Shown here piece after piece: positions 1 to 4,842 of a DNA stretch of 14,800 nt. Numbering within the stretch: the first letter of the stretch is position 1; each line of letters starts with the position of its first letter. The notes beneath the pieces were generated by a model. That model saw only the letters and a program-made list of their open reading frames with translations, ran no database searches and was not told the DNA's origin. A program made the position numbers and the translations under genes. Origin of the DNA: a bacterium (GTDB taxonomy: Bacteria > Patescibacteriota > Minisyncoccia > Minisyncoccales > UBA10102); assembly GCA_030698465.1 (NCBI GenBank), contig JAUYJZ010000033.1:1-14800 (forward strand), read 5' to 3'.

Positions 1-120
1 ACAAATGCGTGGGCAGGTAATTATCAAGGCTTTTTTGAAGGTTCGATTAACGATGTTCGTATCTACAACCGCGCCCTCTCCCAAACAGAAATCACCGCCC
101 TGTATGAATCCTACCGCTAA
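1..120 (+). CDS. C-terminal end of a LamG/concanavalin A-like surface protein (5' truncated)
   Basis: The open frame from base 1 to a TAA at 118-120 encodes 39 residues; the 5' part lies outside the window. The residues GSINDVRIYNRALSQTEI followed by ALY match the typical last strands of LamG/laminin_G_3 domains, which often end 'DDVRIYNRALS..EI..LY'. Such domains usually sit at the C terminus of large secreted or cell-surface proteins that bind carbohydrate or protein ligands. The domain call comes from this motif alone. What precedes it (signal peptide, other domains) cannot be seen. No strong terminator follows; the 120 bases after it hold only imperfect repeats. Confidence 0.7.
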   Translation, partial: TNAWAGNYQGFFEGSINDVRIYNRALSQTEITALYESYR

Positions 121-244
121 AGAGGACTACAACGCCGGCAAGAGTATTTATTTTAGGTAAACCATGAAAACCCTGCTTCAATTCCGCTAACATTCACTCC
201 TTGGTTCAGCCGAGTTACCCGCATCTTAGCCGAACTAAACTAAT

Positions 245-273
245 ATATCCTTGCCCTGGGTAAGTTATCCACA
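245..273 (-). repeat. REP-like palindromic repeat, copy 1 (left inverted end)
   Basis: Read on the minus strand, this copy matches 1422-1450 at 27/29 positions; the only differences are AT versus GG next to the TGTGG end. The core CTTACCC-A-GGGCAAG is itself an imperfect hairpin, 7 bp with one wobble pair. It sits back to back with copy 2, an inverted doublet as often seen in clustered REP sequences. Confidence 0.7.
265..273 (+). promoter_or_regulatory. Perfect match to the DnaA box consensus inside the left repeat
   Basis: TTATCCACA is an exact match to the strong DnaA-box consensus. It lies at the inner edge of repeat copy 1. The right-hand copy reads TTCCCCACA at the equivalent place, so the match is not conserved in the repeat. 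It is a single site without an AT-rich unwinding element or dnaA nearby. It may be chance, or a host-factor site within the element. Confidence 0.25.
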
Positions 274-290
274 CCTTGCCCAGGGCAAGG
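269..290 (+). repeat. REP-like palindromic repeat, copy 2
   Basis: CCTTGCCC-A-GGGCAAGG at 274-290 is a perfect 8-bp inverted repeat around one central base. With the preceding CCACA, positions 269-289 match copy 3 (663-683) at 20 of 21 bases in direct orientation. These two copies bracket the small PUR-domain gene. Confidence 0.7.
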
Positions 291-308
291 AAATAGACAA
301 GGCGTTAG

Positions 309-369
309 GGTATGCATATCTTGAAGTGGGACGAGTTGTTTCCCTCAAGAAAGGTCGTTGATACATACC
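309..369 (+). promoter_or_regulatory. Potential folded 5' leader of the PUR-domain gene
   Basis: Several nested complementary segments lie just before the gene at 393. GGTATG (309-314) pairs with CATACC (364-369), TATC (317-320) with GATA (360-363), TTGA (321-324) with TCAA (345-348), and GGGA (328-331) with TCCC (341-344). They could form an interrupted hairpin in the mRNA leader. The structure is inferred by eye and matches no riboswitch class I recognise. It could equally be a leftover element end. Confidence 0.3.
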
Positions 370-392
370 AAGCATAAGAAAGGCAAAAATAT

Positions 393-617
393 ATGCCAGA
401 AACCAACACACCCGCCATTGCTACAAAAAAGCTAAGCGCTGGAGGCAGGACCTATTTTTTAGACCTGAAAGAAACTCAGAAAGGAGATAAGTATGTGCAG
501 GTAACCGAGTCGCGCCGGGGAAAAGATGGGCAGAATATGCGTAACAGCTTATTTCTTTTTGAGGACCGAGCACGGGAGTTTCAGGAGGCCTTAGAAGAAA
601 TGGTGGCTCAGATGTAG
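393..617 (+). CDS. Small PUR-alpha-like/DUF3276 nucleic-acid-binding protein
   Basis: This gene encodes 74 residues. The pattern LSAGGRTYFLDLKET, then YVQVTESRR, then a basic stretch and LFLFEDRAREFQEALEEM resembles one PUR repeat: a four-stranded sheet followed by a helix, as in the DUF3276/PurA-like family. Members of the PUR fold bind single-stranded DNA or RNA, usually as dimers. The start is supported by GAAAGG at 378-383, nine bases before the ATG. The first ~11 residues are Thr/Pro/Ala-rich and probably disordered. The gene lies between repeat copies 2 and 3 and directly upstream of a Y1 transposase, which works on single-stranded DNA. A functional link is attractive but not shown, because such small PUR proteins also occur as ordinary chromosomal genes. 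The family call rests on remembered consensus; the link is inference. Confidence 0.7.
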   Translation: MPETNTPAIATKKLSAGGRTYFLDLKETQKGDKYVQVTESRRGKDGQNMRNSLFLFEDRAREFQEALEEMVAQM

Positions 618-625
618 GAGTATGG

Positions 626-654
626 GGCGTTGCGTAACTAAGTTACGCAACGCC
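626..654 (+). repeat. 29-base perfect palindrome between the PUR gene and the transposase
   Basis: GGCGTTGCGTAACT and its exact reverse complement are separated by a single A, giving a 14-bp stem with almost no loop. It starts nine bases after the PUR-gene stop. No T-run follows, so it is a poor intrinsic terminator. It is unrelated in sequence to the CTTACCCAGGGCAAG repeats. As RNA or single-stranded DNA it would be a very stable hairpin. It may be a second REP family or a transposase recognition structure. Confidence 0.75.
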
Positions 655-662
655 TATCCCAC

Positions 663-683
663 CCACACCTTACCCAGGGCAAG
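663..683 (+). repeat. REP-like palindromic repeat, copy 3
   Basis: The core CTTACCC-A-GGGCAAG at 669-683 is identical to the core of copy 4, and the 21-base context matches copy 2 with one difference. It lies 16 bases before the chosen transposase start, inside its 5' leader. Confidence 0.7.
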
Positions 684-699
684 TTTAAGAAAACTATAT

Positions 700-1419
700 A
701 TGAGTTTCCAAAGAAAGTTTGAGCCAGGCAAAATCTACCACGTATTTAATAGGGGCGTTGAAAAACGCAGCATCTTTTTGTCGGATGGCGATCGATGGAG
801 ATTCTTACAAGGGCTCTACTTATTTAATGATGAAAGTACCACCGCAAATCTTTTGTACCGTCTTGAGAAAGAGAAAGGGAAAATGCATTTTGGTATTTTG
901 CGCGACTATATGAGAAAAGCAGGAATAAAACAAAAGCCGCTGGTGCGTATTATGGCAGATTGTCTAAAACCAAACCATTTTCATTTGCTTATTGAAGAAA
1001 TACAGCAAGACGGAATTTCTCGTTTTATGCATAAACTTTGTACTGGATATGCAAAGTTTTTTAATACAAAATATGAGCGCGTCGGAAGTTTGTTTCAAGG
1101 TGTATACAAAGCAGTGGAAGTACGACAAGATGCCCAACTGCAGTACTTATTGGCTTATATCAATGTAATCAATCCCGGCCAGGAACTGGAGCCAGAGCTA
1201 AAGTCGGCGGCACAAGATCCCCAAGAAATTTTGAGATTTGTAGAAAGCTATCCTTGGAGTACTCACCTCGAGTATTTAGGAAAGCGAGATTCTATTATTG
1301 TAGATAAGGGGATTGCGGGCAAACTTTTCCCTACGCCGGCAAAGTACAAAGCATTTGTTGCGGATATTATACAAGGCAAGCAGCCGCTGAGTTTACATAA
1401 AGAAGCTTTATTAGAATAA
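700..1419 (+). CDS. REP-associated tyrosine transposase (RAYT; Y1/HUH, IS200-like fold)
   Basis: This gene encodes 239 residues. The N terminus, RKFEPGKIYHVFNRGVEKR, is the usual opening of Y1_Tnp-type RAYTs in which a Tyr-His strand precedes 'NRG'. The HUH metal-binding motif is H93-F94-H95 in KPNHFHLLIEE. The likely catalytic tyrosine is Y153 in YLLAYINVINPG, the place of the usual 'YIHxNP'. Both are intact, so the enzyme may be active. These enzymes nick and rejoin single-stranded DNA at REP hairpins. I chose the ATG at 700 because the 26 residues upstream (from 622) would be read through the palindrome at 626-654 and repeat copy 3 and do not look like protein. No clear Shine-Dalgarno precedes 700, so expression may be weak. 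Family repeats flank the gene on both sides. Confidence 0.88.
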   Translation: MSFQRKFEPGKIYHVFNRGVEKRSIFLSDGDRWRFLQGLYLFNDESTTANLLYRLEKEKGKMHFGILRDYMRKAGIKQKPLVRIMADCLKPNHFHLLIEEIQQDGISRFMHKLCTGYAKFFNTKYERVGSLFQGVYKAVEVRQDAQLQYLLAYINVINPGQELEPELKSAAQDPQEILRFVESYPWSTHLEYLGKRDSIIVDKGIAGKLFPTPAKYKAFVADIIQGKQPLSLHKEALLE

Positions 1420-1421
1420 TC

Positions 1422-1450
1422 TGTGGGGAACTTACCCAGGGCAAGGATAT
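1422..1450 (+). repeat. REP-like palindromic repeat, copy 4 (right inverted end)
   Basis: This is the inverted partner of 245-273 with 27/29 identity. It begins three bases after the transposase stop. Its final bases (…GGATAT) supply the first two bases of the ATG at 1449, so the repeat directly abuts, or forms, the first possible start of comF. Confidence 0.7.
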
Positions 1451-2201
1451 GAGGGGGATATTGGAAAAAATGAAGAATGGAATGATGGGAGGGGTAGTGA
1501 ATGGGGTGCTGGATGCGGTGTTTCCAGCAGTATGTATTGGCTGTGGGGAAGAGGGAAGCTATATATGTATGCGATGCGAAGGGTTTGCCAGTGAAGTTGC
1601 CTTGATTTGCCCCTTATGTAGCCAATCGAGTTTAACCGGGGAACGGCACTCAACCTGCGCTTCGCGGTACGGTTTGGAGGGTCTGGCAAGCTGTTGGGAA
1701 TATGAAGGTATTGTGAAGAGTTTGCTGCATTCTATAAAGTATAACGGCATAACTCATGCGACAGGAGAAACAATAGCCCGCACTTTTGCTGTGATGGTTC
1801 AAGATGGCAACCGTTTTAACCCCTTCCTTTTGTTTCTTTCTTCCCCAAATACCTCCATAACATATGTGCCTATGTATCGAAAAAAAGAAAGAATTAGGGG
1901 CTTTAACCAGGCAGAAGTATTTGCAAAAAACCTTGCAAAAGTCGCAGAGAAAGAAGTTCTTGGAACTCTAGAAAAGATAAGCGACACAAAACCGCAGGTA
2001 GACCTTGCCAAAGAAGAGCGCCTGTACAACGTGAAGGACGCCTTTCTTCTTTTGCATGCCCCGGAGTTGCGAACTATTGAAAAAGTTATTTTGGTAGATG
2101 ATATCTGGACAACGGGAGCCACCATGAAAGAATGCTGCAAGGTTTTGAAAAGTGCTGGCGTGCAGCAGGTGTGGGGATTTACAGTGGCGAGAACACCGTA
2201 A
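1449..2201 (+). CDS. comF: ComF family protein (zinc-ribbon plus phosphoribosyltransferase-like domain)
   Basis: This gene encodes 250 residues from 1449. The N-terminal zinc-binding part has cysteines C29/C32, C40/C43 and C54/C57. The C-terminal part is a type I phosphoribosyltransferase fold with PRPP-loop residues VILVDDIWTTGATM (V213-T225 and following) and the upstream basic segment KKERIRGFNQAEVFAKNLA typical of ComF. ComF is required for taking up or processing transforming single-stranded DNA in competent bacteria; its exact chemistry is not settled. The start is uncertain. At 1449 the only purine-rich signal, AAGG at 1443-1446, is too close and lies in the repeat. ATG 1470 has GAGGGGG at 1451-1457 (long spacing) and GGA at 1463-1465 before it. 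Family alignment, with the Cys ribbon near residue 20-30, allows either start. It lies beside the mobile unit and upstream of dprA. Confidence 0.88.
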   Translation: MRGILEKMKNGMMGGVVNGVLDAVFPAVCIGCGEEGSYICMRCEGFASEVALICPLCSQSSLTGERHSTCASRYGLEGLASCWEYEGIVKSLLHSIKYNGITHATGETIARTFAVMVQDGNRFNPFLLFLSSPNTSITYVPMYRKKERIRGFNQAEVFAKNLAKVAEKEVLGTLEKISDTKPQVDLAKEERLYNVKDAFLLLHAPELRTIEKVILVDDIWTTGATMKECCKVLKSAGVQQVWGFTVARTP

Positions 2202-2211
2202 GAAACCAAAA

Positions 2212-2232
2212 CCCCGCCCTTACGGGGCGGGG
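2212..2232 (+). terminator. GC-rich hairpin after comF, possible terminator
   Basis: CCCCGCCC (2212-2219) and GGGCGGGG (2225-2232) form an 8-bp all-GC stem with loop TTACG, ten bases after the comF stop and preceded by an A-rich stretch. No T-run follows directly, so it may instead stabilise the 3' end of the mRNA. Confidence 0.45.
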
Positions 2233-2235
2233 CAT

Positions 2236-2275
2236 GCTGGCGGTTTCCGCCTAGCGACGAACCTGGCTTGTCACC
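2236..2275 (+). repeat. Second spacer hairpin and partial duplicate of the tRNA-like anticodon region
   Basis: GGCGG-TTT-CCGCC (2239-2251) is extended by GCT/AGC (2236-2238 and 2253-2255), giving a compact hairpin. Right after it, AACCTGGCTTGTCACC at 2260-2275 is an exact 16-base direct copy of 2352-2367, which lies inside the tRNA-like sequence. The bases before each copy also start GCCT.G, so the partial duplicate may span about 27 bases (2249-2275 versus 2340-2367). After 2275 the similarity stops and an AT-rich stretch follows. Confidence 0.55.
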
Positions 2276-2331
2276 TATTATTTTTCTAACATTCGCACAT
2301 ACATTTGTCAAGAGTTTGATTCCAGCGGGAT

Positions 2332-2400
2332 GGGCCCACGCCTGGTGGCAAAACCTGGCTTGTCACCCAGATTTCCCGGGTTCGATTCCCGGTGGGTCCA
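2332..2400 (+). pseudogene. Degenerate tRNA-like sequence (Asp/GTC- or Glu-like arm), probable tRNA pseudogene
   Basis: GGGCCCA (2332-2338) pairs with TGGGTCC (2393-2399) as a full 7-bp acceptor stem, with discriminator A2400. The T arm is canonical: CCGGG-TTCGATT-CCCGG. The middle is not. The anticodon-like stem has only CTGG/CCAG (4 bp) around an 8-base loop, CTTGTCAC. That loop would be a normal GTC (Asp) loop if one base of the 3' stem strand had been lost. The D region is 15 bases and forms no proper D stem. Total length is 69 nt and no CCA is encoded. TGGTGGCAA and TTGTCACCCA could instead pair as one long imperfect hairpin. I read it as a decayed tRNA or tRNA-derived attachment remnant; a divergent working tRNA is less likely. 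Confidence 0.45.
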
Positions 2401-2405
2401 TCCCC

Positions 2406-3317
2406 ATGGAATTGAGTACCATTATTAAAAAAGAAAGCAAAGAATACCCAAAGCTGTTGGCCCAGATTGGGGATGCTCCAAAACAGCTGTATTATAAGGG
2501 TAATTGGGAAGGAATTTTTTCCGCCGAAGGCGGATCCGCCTCTGGTGGAGAAAAGTGTTTGGCGGTGGTTGGTACACGCAGGATGACAAGCTACGGAAAG
2601 CGCATAACCGAGCAGATTGTAGGTGAAGTTGCGGCGGCAGGAGTAACCATTGTTTCTGGGTTTATGTATGGGATTGATGCCACAGCTCATGAGGCAGCGG
2701 TGAGGATCGGAGGCAAAACTATTGCGGTGATGCCCTGCGGAATTGATGTTGTGCACCCAGAGTATCAGGCCGACTTATACCAGGAGATTTTAGACACCGG
2801 CGGTTTGGTAATTTCAGAGTATGAGGGCACGCACCCTGCGGTACATTGGACATTCCCCCGAAGGAACCGCATTGTTGCAGGGCTATCAAAAGCAACCCTT
2901 GTGGTGGAAGCAGGAGAGGGTAGCGGGGCCTTAATAACTGCAAATCTTGCAAGAAAATATGGACGAAAAGTGTTTGCCGTGCCAAATCCTCTGACAAGCG
3001 CGGTTTCTCAAGGTGTAACGCAGTTATTAAAAGAAGGAGCAACTGTGGTTGGTGGTGCAGAGGACATTCTGCAGTATTATGGTCTGCGATGCAGGAGGGG
3101 GGACAGTCCCTCCTTTAAAGGGAGGAGTGTCCCCCCAAGGCGGGTTGAAGGAGAGTTGGAGCAAAAGATTGTAGAACAGCTTGCAAAACAGCCGCTGCAT
3201 ATAGATGAACTTGCTCGAAAGATTCAAACTACGTCCGCACAACTGGGAGCCGCAATCTCAATACTGCAACTGGAAGGGCATATTACAGAAGAACAGGGCA
3301 AACTATATGTTGTTTAA
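2406..3317 (+). CDS. dprA: DNA-processing protein DprA (recombination mediator for incoming ssDNA)
   Basis: This gene encodes 303 residues. DprA binds transforming single-stranded DNA and loads RecA onto it. The Rossmann-like core shows VVGTRR (54-59), SGFMYGIDATAHEAA (from S84), a GKTIAVMPCGID segment, FPRRNRIVAGLS (from F150) and EGSGALITANLA (G172-A175 in the middle), all typical of the family. A C-terminal winged-helix segment (about 247-303) follows, as in many DprA. I chose ATG 2406 because the upstream in-frame extension (from 2268) is translated tRNA-like sequence. GGTGG at 2391-2395 is the only weak ribosome-binding candidate. Two stretches look inserted: residues 39-49, SAEGGSASGGE, and residues ~229-246 between the core and winged helix, each encoded by a palindrome. 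The gene overlaps comM by 11 bases. Confidence 0.93.
   Translation: MELSTIIKKESKEYPKLLAQIGDAPKQLYYKGNWEGIFSAEGGSASGGEKCLAVVGTRRMTSYGKRITEQIVGEVAAAGVTIVSGFMYGIDATAHEAAVRIGGKTIAVMPCGIDVVHPEYQADLYQEILDTGGLVISEYEGTHPAVHWTFPRRNRIVAGLSKATLVVEAGEGSGALITANLARKYGRKVFAVPNPLTSAVSQGVTQLLKEGATVVGGAEDILQYYGLRCRRGDSPSFKGRSVPPRRVEGELEQKIVEQLAKQPLHIDELARKIQTTSAQLGAAISILQLEGHITEEQGKLYVV
2520..2549 (+). repeat. In-frame double mini-palindrome (TCCGCC family) inside dprA
   Basis: TCCGCC-GAA-GGCGGA (2520-2534) is followed at once by TCCGCC-TCT-GGTGGA (2535-2549), two tandem 6-bp hairpins with 3-base loops; the second has one wobble pair. The core resembles the GGCGG-TTT-CCGCC hairpin at 2239-2251. It adds residues 39-48 of DprA (Ser/Ala/Gly/Glu) just before the first Rossmann strand, where family members usually have a few residues. 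Confidence 0.6.
3097..3136 (+). repeat. In-frame 40-base imperfect palindrome inside dprA
   Basis: GGGGGGACA (3097-3105) is the exact reverse complement of TGTCCCCCC (3128-3136). Inside, CCTCC (3109-3113) pairs with GGAGG (3121-3125) around TTTAAAG. The element has no stop in the used frame and encodes an Arg/Ser/Pro/Gly-rich linker (about residues 230-244) between the DprA core and its winged helix. Its composition is unlike the neighbouring coding sequence, which suggests a later insertion. Confidence 0.65.
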
Positions 3318-4842
3318 GGTGCAATCTGCTTCAAACTCTGGCATGGAGGTGTTGGGTGTTGATATTGAAGTAAGCGTTTCAAATAGGGGGCTGCCCGGTT
3401 TTGAAATTGTAGGGCTGCCAGACAAGGCAGTACAAGAAAGCAAGGAGCGCGTGAGGGCTGCCATCGGAAACTCAAAAATGGAGTTTCCCCAACGAAAGAT
3501 TACAGTAAATCTTGCCCCAGCCGACATCCCCAAAGAAGGTTCGTTGTATGATTTGCCTATAGCTGTTGGCATTATGGCCTCCGTGTTGCGCTATGAGGTA
3601 CCTCAAGACAGCTTGTTTTTTGGTGAACTTTCTTTAGATGGAAGATTACGGCACACAAGGGGAGCTGTGTTAATGGCATTGTTTGCAAAGGAGCAGCGCC
3701 TAAAGAATGTTTTTGTGCCGGTTGATTCCGCAAACGAAGCCGCCATTATTACTGGAGTGAATGTATATGGTGTAGAAAATCTTGCTGAAATGGCAGGGTT
3801 CCTTTTGGGGAAACTGCACTTAAAACCAACAGTGCGTGATGCAGGTAGTGAACAAGAGGAAGAAGACCTTGAGTTTAATATGGCAGAAGTGCTGGGGCAA
3901 GAAACCGCAAAGCGGGCCATTGAGATAGCTGCGGCCGGTGGACATAACATATTAATGATAGGAAGCCCTGGCTCGGGGAAAACTATGTTGGCACGAGCGT
4001 TGCCCGGTATCTTGCCGCGACTCAACGAAGATGAGTCCCTAGAAGTAACCAAACTCTATTCTGTAGCAGGAAGTATTCCTCCAAGAGGATCGCTTATTAC
4101 CGTGCGGCCTTTTCGTTCTCCGCATCATACCGTTTCTCAGATTGGCCTTATTGGAGGTGGCCAAAAACCCCAGCCAGGCGAGGTAAGTTTGGCGCATCGG
4201 GGTGTTTTGTTTTTAGATGAGTTTAACGAGTTTCCTCGTGCTGTGCTGGAGGGTCTGCGTCAGCCCGTGGAAGACGGCATACTTACCATATCAAGAAGCA
4301 GAGAGAGGGTAACGTATCCTTGTCGATTTATGCTGGTGGCAAGCGCCAATCCTTGTCCCTGCGGATATTTAAATCACCCCAAAAAGCCATGCGTGTGCAC
4401 CCCAAGAGAGATAAGAAACTATAGGAAACGCGCGTCGGGTCCGCTTTTAGACCGCATTGACTTGCATGTTGAGGTGCCAGAAGTGGATGTACAAGAGTTT
4501 AAGGGGAATCAAGAATCCTCCCTTGCCACCGAGAGTTCAGCTGCTATTCGAGAGCGAATTAAAAGAGTGCGAAAAACGCAGGAGGCAAGGTTTTTAAAAG
4601 AACCCATATATACCAATGCCGAAATGAAAAATGCCCACATTAAACAATATGCCGTGCTTTCAAAAGAAGCAGAGCAGGTTTTAACGCGAGCTGCCCTGCA
4701 GTATCAGTTGTCCGCGCGCTCGTATATGAAAATGATAAAGATTGCTCGTACCATAGCGGATTTGGCAGGCGCAGAACAGATTGAACGAGCTCACATGGCA
4801 GAAACCCTTCAGTTTCGCCCCAAAGTATATGAACTCAACTAA
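3307..4842 (+). CDS. comM: YifB/ComM-type Mg-chelatase-like AAA+ ATPase
   Basis: This gene encodes 511 residues, close to the usual ~505-510 of the family. ComM is a hexameric helicase that drives branch migration when taken-up DNA integrates. The N-terminal Lon-S5-like domain (~1-190) begins with the family signature GVDIEVSVSNRGLPGFEIVGLPD. Walker A is GSPGSGKT (G219-T226), Walker B is VLFLDE (V300-E305), and the Cys-rich NPCPCG (348-353) plus PCVC follow, as in the family. The LDRIDLHVEVP arginine motif and C-terminal domain (RSYMKMIKIARTIADLAG) are present. Start 3307 is supported by AGGG at 3295-3298 with eight bases spacing. It overlaps the dprA end by 11 bases, so translation is probably coupled. 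The 34-residue upstream extension is dprA out of frame and was rejected. It is followed by yraN with a one-base overlap. Confidence 0.95.
   Translation: MLFKVQSASNSGMEVLGVDIEVSVSNRGLPGFEIVGLPDKAVQESKERVRAAIGNSKMEFPQRKITVNLAPADIPKEGSLYDLPIAVGIMASVLRYEVPQDSLFFGELSLDGRLRHTRGAVLMALFAKEQRLKNVFVPVDSANEAAIITGVNVYGVENLAEMAGFLLGKLHLKPTVRDAGSEQEEEDLEFNMAEVLGQETAKRAIEIAAAGGHNILMIGSPGSGKTMLARALPGILPRLNEDESLEVTKLYSVAGSIPPRGSLITVRPFRSPHHTVSQIGLIGGGQKPQPGEVSLAHRGVLFLDEFNEFPRAVLEGLRQPVEDGILTISRSRERVTYPCRFMLVASANPCPCGYLNHPKKPCVCTPREIRNYRKRASGPLLDRIDLHVEVPEVDVQEFKGNQESSLATESSAAIRERIKRVRKTQEARFLKEPIYTNAEMKNAHIKQYAVLSKEAEQVLTRAALQYQLSARSYMKMIKIARTIADLAGAEQIERAHMAETLQFRPKVYELN

Larger units (their letters stand above)
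245..1450 (+). mobile_element. Candidate REP/RAYT-type mobile unit with 29-bp inverted ends, carrying a PUR-domain gene and a Y1 transposase
   Basis: The two ends, 245-273 and 1422-1450, are inverted copies of each other with 27 of 29 bases identical. The shared core on the outward-reading strand is AACTTACCCAGGGCAAGG. Two further copies of the palindromic core lie inside at 269-290 and 663-683. The unit holds a small PUR-domain gene (393-617), a 29-base perfect palindrome (626-654) and a REP-associated tyrosine transposase (700-1419). REP palindromes clustered around their cognate RAYT gene are established for this family. Whether the whole 1.2 kb moves as one piece, or these are separate REP copies accumulated around a domesticated RAYT, cannot be decided from one locus. 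No target-site duplication is expected for Y1 enzymes, and none is seen. Confidence 0.55.

Noticed and set aside
164..190. Tiny open frame MKTLLQFR in the spacer after the LamG gene
   Set aside because: Eight codons, no ribosome site, no support; the spacer 121-244 otherwise shows only short imperfect repeats.
245..290. Replication origin on the basis of the DnaA box
   Set aside because: Only one box, no cluster, no AT-rich unwinding region and no dnaA, dnaN or rpmH nearby.
626..654. The perfect palindrome as an intrinsic terminator of the PUR gene
   Set aside because: No T-run follows the stem and the loop is one base, too small for a normal terminator hairpin.
622..699. N-terminal extension of the transposase frame to ATG 622
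   Set aside because: These 26 codons are the perfect palindrome and repeat copy 3; RAYT homology begins right after ATG 700.
245..1450. CRISPR array or phage defence island from the repeated palindromes
   Set aside because: The four copies are unevenly spaced, in mixed orientation, with genes between them and no cas genes.
1799..2311. 170-codon minus-strand open frame opposite comF
   Set aside because: It is antisense to a clear ComF coding region and shows no recognisable protein features.
2268..2405. N-terminal extension of the dprA frame to ATG 2268
   Set aside because: It would translate the AT-rich spacer and the tRNA-like sequence; DprA homology begins at ATG 2406 (MELSTIIKKE).
3205..3306. 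N-terminal extension of the comM frame to ATG 3205
   Set aside because: It lies wholly inside dprA in another frame; ATG 3307 has a Shine-Dalgarno and gives the normal family length.
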